From NCBI GenBank assembly GCA_965370805.1, contig CBDUVZ010000045.1, forward strand, positions 1 through 21,872: a DNA stretch of 21,872 nucleotides. Reading direction: 5' to 3'. How positions within the stretch are numbered: position 1 is the stretch's first letter; every line of letters begins with the position of its first letter. A model generated the notes under the pieces. It worked only from the letters and a program-made list of their open reading frames with translations, made no database searches and was not told where the DNA came from. Made by a program: the position numbers and the translations under genes. Source of the DNA: CBDUVZ01 sp965370805. GTDB lineage: Bacteria > Hydrothermota > Tepidihabitantia > Tepidihabitantales > Tepidihabitantaceae. Positions 16,881-21,872 of the stretch are shown one piece after another.

Positions 16881-17227
16881 CCGCCCACCTCGGACCCTAG
16901 CTCTGCGTCCTCGCAGGTGCCGTCCGACGGCTCAACCCTGGACCCCTCGACCCCTGGACCCCTCTCCTCAACCCTTTCCTCAGCCACCGGCGGCCAGGAT
17001 GCCGGAGGAGTCTCCTCCAACTCCGGAACGTGCGTCGGAATCCGCGCCAGCGAGTTCTGCAGTATCCTCACCCTGGTCGCAAGCGCAGCCCGACGGTTGA
17101 TGATGATATAATGCCGGTCACGAAGCCGGCACAACCCGCCCTCGCTCTGCAGGTCGTCATAGATAAGCTCTACCTTCCGTTCCCGACAGCTCTTCTCCAG
17201 ACGCTCCAGAACGTCCTTCAACTTCAT
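16877..17227 (-). CDS. small conserved protein of unknown function
   Basis: A 116-residue protein. ATG 17227 is preferred over GTG 17233 because AAAGGGAG lies five bases upstream and ATGA overlaps the epimerase stop, the usual coupling arrangement. Residues 1-60 form a compact, conserved-looking domain (LKDVLERLEKSCRERKVELI, then GGLCRLRDRHYIIINRR and ILQNSLARI) that I associate with an uncharacterised bacterial family without a known activity. The last 45 or so residues (from about VAEERVEERGPGVEGSRVEP) are encoded by dispersed repeat DNA (16900-16990) and are unlikely to be functional. It is the third gene of the isomerase-epimerase operon. Confidence 0.72.
   Translation of the reverse strand: MKLKDVLERLEKSCRERKVELIYDDLQSEGGLCRLRDRHYIIINRRAALATRVRILQNSLARIPTHVPELEETPPASWPPVAEERVEERGPGVEGSRVEPSDGTCEDAELGSEVGG
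16900..16990. repeat. 40-bp repeat copy A with 8-bp satellite
   Basis: 16900-16939 is identical over 40 bases to 18292-18331 (begins GCTCTGCGTCCTCGCAGGTG). It is followed by degenerate 8-bp units of the GACCCCTC/GACCCCTG type to about 16990. It overlaps the 3' end of the small conserved gene and supplies its C-terminal tail. Confidence 0.85.
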
Positions 17228-18183
17228 AGCCACTCCCTTTCCTGATACAAGCGTATCGTCTCGCTCATGCCCCTCGCCAACTCGTACTCCGGCTCAAAGC
17301 CAAGCTCTGCCTGAGCCTTGCCCGGACTGCACACCCAGCAATCCTGGCTCAACTCCTCGGCCTTGTCCCGATTGAATATCGAACCCTCGCGACTGAACCA
17401 CTCGCTGACCCTGCCCGCGGGCTTCAGCGCCCAGCGGGGCACCCTGACCTTTACCGACCTCCTGTCGAGCAGCTTGCCCACGATGCCCACCATCTCGTCG
17501 TAGGTATGAACGCACCCGTCCGAGACGAAGTAGACCGAACCCGAAGCGACATCCCGCTCCGCTGCCAGCAATGCTGCCCGCACTGCGTCGAACACGTGAA
17601 TCACGGAAAACGTACCTTTGAGAACCGTCGCGACCCCGCGCTTCAGGTTCCGCAGCAGCACCAGGCTGTCTTTATCCCGCGGCCCGTAGACTGCCGGGAA
17701 CCGCAGAATCACCGACCGCAGCCGGTCGGCAAGCTCCAGCAGAGCCTGCTCGGCCTTCAGCTTGCCGCGGCCGTAGCGACTCACCGGTCGGGGCTCATCT
17801 CGCTCGGTCCTGGGCCGGTCCGGGTTCACGGCCGGCCCGCCCGCGGCCACACTCGAAAAGAGCACGAAGCGATTCACCCCGGCCGCAGCGCACGCTTCGG
17901 CCATCATCCTCGCGCCTTCGTAGTTGACCTGCTCATAATCGGCCGGGTCCCGGGGCCGGACCGTCGCTGCGGTGTGAAACACCCATTCCATTCCTTGGGC
18001 CGCGGCGTCAAGCGAGCCCCGGTCCCGCAAATCACCATACACCAGCTCCAGTCCCAGGTCCTCGATCCAGGTCAGGTCGCTCGTCCGGCGCACCAGGGCC
18101 CGAACACGATGCCCCCGGCTCCGCAGCAACTCGCACATATGCGACCCGATAAACCCGTTCGCCCCGGTAACCAGCGCCCTCAC
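17224..18183 (-). CDS. NAD(P)-dependent epimerase/reductase (extended SDR)
   Basis: A 319-residue extended short-chain dehydrogenase/reductase. The N-terminal Rossmann motif is TGANGFIG (6-13), with a D51 region DLRD for the cofactor. The active site is S110/S111 (LFSSVAAGG) and Y137-x3-K141 (YGRGK). The C-terminal half (FPAVYGPRD, VIHVFDAVRAALLA) is typical of sugar-nucleotide epimerases, 3-beta-HSD-like enzymes and related reductases. GTG 18183 is the start, six bases after the upstream isomerase stop. Its TGA overlaps the ATG of the next gene as ATGA. Bacterial ceramide reductase (CerR) belongs to this superfamily, making a lipid role possible next to the SPT-like gene, but a sugar or cell-surface role is equally open. 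Confidence 0.9.
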   Translation of the reverse strand: MRALVTGANGFIGSHMCELLRSRGHRVRALVRRTSDLTWIEDLGLELVYGDLRDRGSLDAAAQGMEWVFHTAATVRPRDPADYEQVNYEGARMMAEACAAAGVNRFVLFSSVAAGGPAVNPDRPRTERDEPRPVSRYGRGKLKAEQALLELADRLRSVILRFPAVYGPRDKDSLVLLRNLKRGVATVLKGTFSVIHVFDAVRAALLAAERDVASGSVYFVSDGCVHTYDEMVGIVGKLLDRRSVKVRVPRWALKPAGRVSEWFSREGSIFNRDKAEELSQDCWVCSPGKAQAELGFEPEYELARGMSETIRLYQEREWL

Positions 18184-18189
18184 ATCCGC

Positions 18190-19152
18190 TCACCGCTTCC
18201 CGCCCACCCTGGAACCCTCGGACCCTAGAACTCTTGAACCCTTGGACCCTAAAACTCCTGAACCCTTGGACCCTCGAACCCTTGAACCCTTGCTCTGCGT
18301 CCTCGCAGGTGCCGTCCGACGGCTCAACCCTTCTTTCCGGTTGTAGTACTCCAAACAGCGCAAGGCCGCTTCCTTCGGTCGCACCTCGAACACCATCAAC
18401 GCCTCGCTCGGAGCCAACATCCGGAAAAACGGCACGAAATCAATCGTGCCATCCCCGAGCGCCAGGTGCTCATCCTGCTTCCCGTGATTGTCGTGCAGAT
18501 GCACGTGAGCGATATGCTGCCAGTGGCGCCGGAAAAAAGCCAACTCCGTCTTCCGCTTCCCGGCCGAAAGCACATTCACGTGGCCGACGTCAAGACACAG
18601 CCCCAGGTTCCCGCCCAGCAAACCGTCCAGCAACTCGTGCACGAATTCGAACCGGAACCCGCCGACGTTCTCGACGCAGAGCTTCGCCCGGCCCCGCGCG
18701 TGCTCCTTCAACTCGGTCAGCGCATTCCCCACCGACTCACGGTACAGCTCGGGATACTGCTCATGCAGGAACGCCGCTCCGCCGTCCATCCCGTAGCGCA
18801 TCTCGAACCCGAGGTGCATGACAATCCGCGAAATGCCGGCCTCCTTCGCCTGGTCCAGCACCCGCTTATGTCCGGAGACCGCGCACCTCACCGCCCGGGA
18901 ATCCGGAATGAAAAACGACGGCCCGTCAATCGCGTGGGCCGCCAGCTTCACCCGGTGCTTCCGCGCCGCCGCGCGTATCTCACGCCGGGCACGCACGGAC
19001 CGCAACTGACGAGAAAACGCCACGTTCGCCAGGTTCAACTCAAGAACCCTGAACCCATGCTCGGCAGCGAACCGGATGGCGTCAACGATATCAGTGAAAT
19101 CGAACAGGACCTGAAGGCCCAAACGCTGCTGAACCTCCGCGTGTGGGTGCAC
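18190..19152 (-). CDS. sugar phosphate isomerase/epimerase-like TIM barrel
   Basis: A 320-residue xylose-isomerase-like/endonuclease-IV-like TIM-barrel protein (AP endonuclease 2 family). Probable metal ligands are H113 (VMHLG), E161 (LCVENVGG), D188 and H191 (LCLDVGHVN), H218/H220 (HVHLHDNHG), H229 and E256 (VFEVRP), the pattern of sugar isomerases and epimerases. The catalytic domain ends near residue 275. Residues 275-320 come from the 40-bp repeat and an 8-bp satellite, giving the tail KGSRVRGSKGSGVLGSKG and onward, absent from normal family members. The start is GTG 19152: the promoter -10 (TATAAT) ends five bases earlier and no Shine-Dalgarno exists, so translation should be leaderless. 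It is first in the operon with the epimerase. Confidence 0.87.
   Translation of the reverse strand: MHPHAEVQQRLGLQVLFDFTDIVDAIRFAAEHGFRVLELNLANVAFSRQLRSVRARREIRAAARKHRVKLAAHAIDGPSFFIPDSRAVRCAVSGHKRVLDQAKEAGISRIVMHLGFEMRYGMDGGAAFLHEQYPELYRESVGNALTELKEHARGRAKLCVENVGGFRFEFVHELLDGLLGGNLGLCLDVGHVNVLSAGKRKTELAFFRRHWQHIAHVHLHDNHGKQDEHLALGDGTIDFVPFFRMLAPSEALMVFEVRPKEAALRCLEYYNRKEGLSRRTAPARTQSKGSRVRGSKGSGVLGSKGSRVLGSEGSRVGGKR
18212..18331. repeat. 8-bp satellite plus 40-bp repeat copy B
   Basis: About ten 8-bp units (AACCCTTG/GACCCTCG type) run from 18212 to about 18291, followed by the 40-bp element at 18292-18331 that is identical to 16900-16939. The array lies inside the 3' end of the isomerase-like gene. 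Because the period is eight, three units encode eight residues, and every frame yields a permutation of the same octapeptide (GSRVxGSK). Confidence 0.9.
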
Positions 19153-19157
19153 GAGCG

Positions 19158-19185
19158 ATTATAGGAACGACCCCCATACTGTCAA
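19158..19185 (-). promoter_or_regulatory. consensus leaderless promoter of the isomerase operon
   Basis: On the minus strand, TTGACA (19185-19180), 16-bp spacer, TATAAT (19163-19158), a perfect consensus at both boxes. Five bases (CGCTC) separate it from the GTG start at 19152, so the transcript should begin at the start codon. The remaining spacer 19186-19343 contains nothing I can assign. Confidence 0.85.
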
Positions 19186-19343
19186 GCAGATAACGACGCT
19201 CCGAAGCCCGGAAAAACACCTTGCCCGACCGGAACTGTCTCGGGGTCTTGGGAACCCGCCTGAACCTGTTCTTGCAGCGACGACGACTCAACCGGAACAG
19301 CGTCGAGGTGAAACCGCCCCGGGGTTACTGCTAATCCGGCGGG

Positions 19344-20657
19344 CTATCGCTGCACAACCAGCTTCTCGGTCGCGGTGAAGGTGTCGAATTCCAGACGGAC
19401 GAGGTACACGCCGGCGGAAAGTAAAGGGAGTTGGACTGCGCCGGTGTGTTGGCTGACTTGCGTGTGCCAGACCTCGCGGCCGGTGACGTCGTGGGCCGCG
19501 ACCGTCGCCGGGGCGAACATCGGGAAGGAGTAGCTGATAACCGAGCGGCCGGTTGTCGGGTTAGGCGCAACGGAAAAGCGCGATTCCGCCGTTCTTCCCA
19601 AGTCCTCACCAATCGCCCCGACCGTCCTCACTACGACAGTATCCGTCACGCAGTCGTTAGACGGATCCTCATCACTCTCGAGCATGGTCGTGCACTTGAC
19701 CTCGAACGTCCCGGTCTGAGTTGCTGTCCAGGGCGCGAAACTGACCGTGTCGGCTTCGCCGCTCGTCAGGGTGATTATCGTGTCAGACACGTACGCGCCG
19801 CCAATGCTGAGCCGGACAGGAAACACCAGTTCAAGGTTGCTGAAGTTCTCTACGACCGCCTTGGGCATGACGACGGCACCGCTGTCGACCGTGTCGGTCG
19901 GCGCCAGGATTCCCCACACCCCGACGTCAGGATAGAGCAGCAAGTAATGCAATAGGAGGTAGGGCCGCAAGGATTCGGGCGCGGTGCAGCCGTGGGCCGA
20001 ATCCGGGTACCCTCTGCAGTACTTGAGGGCGAGAGCAATCCATCCTTGCGACCGGCAGGAATCAATGGCCCGTAGACCTTTGGTGTTGAACTGCCGCGTG
20101 TTCCAGCCATCCTGACTCACAAGAGTGTCGGTGATCGCCTTGGTGGTACCTATGATTGCAAAGAGAGTGCGTGCAGAGAGGTGAATGCTTGGTACTTGAC
20201 ATATGGTCGTAGTAACGGAGTAGGGCGGATCGGTATGGTACTGACGATAGTGAAAACTGGCCGTGGTGATAATCGCAGTATCAGGGATCATGCCTAGGTC
20301 GAAATGGGCGAAGCCGTGCCAGGTCAAGAACAAAGGAGGAACACCGGGACAGTCGAAGTCCCAGTTATACCCATACTTCAGATTTCCCAGTTCCCGCCAC
20401 CAGCCTTCCTCGCCTTGGCAGTACCAGTGGGCGATGTTGCCCGATTGCAGGGCCGGCGACTTCGCTTGCCCGTAGGTCTGAAGCGGTTCTCGTTCAACGC
20501 TTCTGTCCGGCCGGCAAATCGAATCGGTAGCAATTGCGACAGTGAAGATTCCATTATGGTTGTCAAAGTTGCGGCTGGATCCGGTACGAAGGGCGGGAGT
20601 CTCAGTGGACGCGGCGAGTACGAGAACCATAGACAATGCAAAAACGCTGAGAGCCAC
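19344..20657 (-). CDS. secreted protein with type IX-like C-terminal sorting domain
   Basis: A 437-residue protein. GTG 20657 follows AGGAGG by five bases, and the signal peptide (MALSVFALSMVLVLAAS) ends near residue 17. A beta-rich region around FAHFDLGMIPDTAIITTASF (about 117-136) resembles the DNRLRE-type domain seen in its neighbour. A CARDB-like adhesion domain (about 250-345, ending in TDTVVVRTV) and a C-terminal sorting domain (about 360-437) follow: SVAPNPTTGRSVISY, HDVTGREVWH, AGVYLVRLE and the end KLVVQR. Such domains direct export and surface anchoring by the type IX system in FCB-group bacteria. It starts nine bases after the related upstream gene, in one operon. Binding target unknown. 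Confidence 0.85.
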   Translation of the reverse strand: MALSVFALSMVLVLAASTETPALRTGSSRNFDNHNGIFTVAIATDSICRPDRSVEREPLQTYGQAKSPALQSGNIAHWYCQGEEGWWRELGNLKYGYNWDFDCPGVPPLFLTWHGFAHFDLGMIPDTAIITTASFHYRQYHTDPPYSVTTTICQVPSIHLSARTLFAIIGTTKAITDTLVSQDGWNTRQFNTKGLRAIDSCRSQGWIALALKYCRGYPDSAHGCTAPESLRPYLLLHYLLLYPDVGVWGILAPTDTVDSGAVVMPKAVVENFSNLELVFPVRLSIGGAYVSDTIITLTSGEADTVSFAPWTATQTGTFEVKCTTMLESDEDPSNDCVTDTVVVRTVGAIGEDLGRTAESRFSVAPNPTTGRSVISYSFPMFAPATVAAHDVTGREVWHTQVSQHTGAVQLPLLSAGVYLVRLEFDTFTATEKLVVQR

Positions 20658-20666
20658 TACTGCCTC

Positions 20667-21515
20667 CTATTTCTCCACAACCAGCTTATCGGTCGCGGTG
20701 AAGACGTCGGTCTTGAAACGGACAAGGTACACGCCGGCGGGGAGAAGGGGGAACCTGACCGTGCCGGTGCGCTGGCCCTCGATGCGCGTGTGCCAGACCT
20801 CGCGGCCGGTGACGTCGTGGACGGCGAGCGATGCCGGGCTTTCCTCGGTCGTGATGTAGCAGGCGAGAGTTCTTGAGTTGGTTGGGTTGGGTGCGAGATG
20901 CATGCCGGTTCGGGAAGGCATGGCAGGGCCTTCTTCTACGCCTCCGGGCGGGTCGTAGTTGACCTCGAGCCATGGCGACAACTCACCGTGGGTCAGGCCG
21001 TAGGCCCGGCCCCGGCCGGACCATCCCTTCACGAAAACGCAGAAGGCTATCCAGCCGAAGACGCGGCGGTAGTCCATCAGCGTGTCCGGGAAGATCGGCA
21101 TCGCTATCCAGCCGGTGTCCGGCGCGGCGAACGAGTCGCACGTGCGCCGGCCCGGGCTGAAGTAGAGGTCGTAGGCGTTGGTTGTGTCCGGGTTGCGGTC
21201 GAAAGTCGCGCCGGCGATGTGCGGGCCGTAAAGGGCCTCGTACTGGTAGAAGTGAAGCGTGGCTGACTGCACGTCGATGGTGTCGGGCATCCCGGCGAGC
21301 GGGAACTTGAGCCAACCCTCGTAGTGGTCGTCCGGGCCGGAAGGCGGGGCCATATAGAGCAGGTCCGGGCTGGACTTATTGTAGACGAAGTACTGGCGGT
21401 GCTCCAACCAGTGGCGACCGACCAGGCCGGTGGATGAAGGGTAAAGGGTGTCGGTGAAAGCCGTCGGCGGAGCAATAGCCAAGCCCGCGAGCAGGACGGC
21501 AATCGTAAGTAGCAT
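20667..21515 (-). CDS. secreted DNRLRE-like protein with C-terminal sorting domain
   Basis: A 282-residue protein with a signal peptide (MLLTIAVLLAGLAIAPPTAF). Most of the mature part is one beta-sandwich of the DNRLRE/carbohydrate-binding type: YEGWLKFPLAGMPDTIDVQS with ATLHFYQYEA, through FGWIAFCVFVKGW to SPWLEVNYDPPGG. The C-terminal sorting domain (about 205-282) reads LAPNPTNSRTLACY, HDVTGREVWHT, AGVYLVRFK and KLVVEK. It shares domain plan and 34 identical bases in the sorting domain with the downstream gene, indicating duplication or conversion. A promoter lies at 21537-21564 with a perfect palindrome across the -10, and GGCAGGAG precedes the ATG. It is probably surface-exposed. Confidence 0.85.
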   Translation of the reverse strand: MLLTIAVLLAGLAIAPPTAFTDTLYPSSTGLVGRHWLEHRQYFVYNKSSPDLLYMAPPSGPDDHYEGWLKFPLAGMPDTIDVQSATLHFYQYEALYGPHIAGATFDRNPDTTNAYDLYFSPGRRTCDSFAAPDTGWIAMPIFPDTLMDYRRVFGWIAFCVFVKGWSGRGRAYGLTHGELSPWLEVNYDPPGGVEEGPAMPSRTGMHLAPNPTNSRTLACYITTEESPASLAVHDVTGREVWHTRIEGQRTGTVRFPLLPAGVYLVRFKTDVFTATDKLVVEK

Positions 21516-21528
21516 TACTGTCGTTTCT

Positions 21529-21549
21529 CCTGCCTTAGGATAAGGCAGG
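21529..21549. promoter_or_regulatory. perfect palindromic operator candidate
   Basis: CCTGCCTTA (21529-21537), GGA, TAAGGCAGG (21541-21549): nine-base perfect arms centred on the -10 box of the secreted-protein operon. Because the predicted transcription start (about 21530) falls at one end, the stem would not be fully transcribed, so a dimeric DNA-binding repressor is more likely than an RNA hairpin. Confidence 0.5.
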
Positions 21550-21564
21550 TGGCAGGCGTGTCAA
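21537..21564 (-). promoter_or_regulatory. promoter of the secreted-protein operon
   Basis: On the minus strand, TTGACA (21564-21559), 16-bp spacer, TATCCT (21542-21537), with a predicted start near 21530 and an ATG at 21515. Confidence 0.75.
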
Positions 21565-21589
21565 GCGCAGGTGAACGGATAAGACTGCC

Positions 21590-21714
21590 GCGTCACTTCG
21601 CTCCATGCCTCGGCGGCATCGACCTCAGTCCGTCGTGCGCAATGACAACTCCTCTCTTGGCGCACTTGGCGGCCTTGGCGGTTGTCTCGTCCGCCTTCTG
21701 ACGCGGAACGCATC
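21590..21714. repeat. mosaic non-coding repeats, right flank
   Basis: No gene. CGCAATGACAACTC (21638-21651) matches 276-289 in the same orientation, and both are followed by CTCTT-rich text-like tracts (CTTGGCGGCCTTGGCGG type). Beyond the palindrome, 21787-21802 is the inverse complement of 208-223. The same repeat family therefore flanks both sides of the gene block. Confidence 0.55.
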
Positions 21715-21758
21715 GGGGACATGACCCAATCCCGTCCCGGGATTGGGATCGTGTCCCC
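21715..21758. repeat. imperfect 20-bp inverted repeat
   Basis: GGGGACATGACCCAATCCCG (21715-21734), a three-base loop, then the near-complement at 21738-21758 with one substitution and one extra base. It may be a MITE-like or REP-like palindrome in the intergenic mosaic; there is no T-tract and no nearby stop codon to suggest a terminator. Confidence 0.6.
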
Positions 21759-21819
21759 CAGCCCATTTGGCTTCCAGTTCTTGGCTTCTGCAATCTACAA
21801 TCTGAAATCTCAAATCCCA

Positions 21820-21872
21820 ATCGAGTAGGGGGCGGTTTGGTTCCGCCCCCTCTCACACCACCGGACATGCGG
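21820..21872 (-). mobile_element. 3' end of a group II intron (domain V remnant and domain VI)
   Basis: On the minus strand the window opens inside the 3' arm of a domain-V-like hairpin (GTCCGGTGGTGTGAGAGG), a phrase I recognise from bacterial group II introns. A complete domain VI follows. GAG (21854-21852) pairs with CTC (21825-21823), and A (21851) with T (21827). GGGGGCGG (21850-21843) pairs with CCGCCCCC (21835-21828) over a seven-base loop. A single A (21826) is left bulged, seven bases from the proposed 3' end GAT (21822-21820), exactly where the branch point lies. The terminal AT fits the AY rule. The intron body and reverse transcriptase would lie beyond the right edge; the 3' exon is repeat DNA (TGGGATTTGAG onward). 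Confidence 0.72.

Noticed and set aside
18212..18331. CRISPR-like array
   Set aside because: Units are 8 bp with no spacers; it is a satellite inside a gene end.
19091..19291. 66-codon minus-strand frame before the isomerase
   Set aside because: Basic, featureless, contains the consensus promoter of the isomerase operon, and lacks an RBS.

Overview
This is a GC-rich bacterial window, consistent with an uncultured didermic lineage related to the FCB group (candidate division WOR-3 or similar; inferred). The support is two secreted proteins with C-terminal type IX-like sorting domains, several lipoproteins, an RNase Y/YmdB pair and a bacterial 6S RNA. Ten sigma70-like promoters can be read directly. 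All have a TTGAC -35 box, nine have a TANNNT -10 box, and seven have a 16-bp spacer.

Layout. 1-500 is a mosaic of short non-coding repeats. 507-1363 holds a previously unmarked small membrane-protein ORF with its own promoter, then an RRM RNA-binding protein with a long leader and an intrinsic terminator. 1378-3610 holds an orphan OAS/CD-NTase/CCA-type nucleotidyltransferase whose start codon is not canonical, a hairpin-rich spacer, and a geranylgeranyl-reductase-family flavoprotein. 3803-6672 is uvrA, apparently (near-)leaderless. On the minus strand, 9805-6685 is a cell-division/RNA-turnover cluster: zapB-like, zapA, 6S RNA, rny, ymdB.

12980-9825 (minus) is an envelope cluster: a small coiled-coil lipoprotein followed by three tandem paralogous lipoproteins with an Fn3-like domain. 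Divergent from it, 13115-16880 is a plus-strand operon of an alpha-oxoamine synthase resembling serine palmitoyltransferase, a long-chain acyl-CoA synthetase and a TPR protein. Convergent with this is a minus-strand operon (19185-16877) of a leaderless sugar-phosphate-isomerase-like protein, an extended SDR epimerase/reductase and a small conserved protein. The synthase, ligase and SDR together make a bacterial sphingolipid-type pathway the most interesting system hypothesis; it is inference.

21564-19344 (minus) is an operon of two secreted proteins with sorting domains, with a perfect palindrome over its promoter. The right edge returns to mosaic repeats. The last 53 bases, read on the minus strand, look like the 3' end (domain V remnant plus complete domain VI with a bulged branch-point A) of a group II intron.
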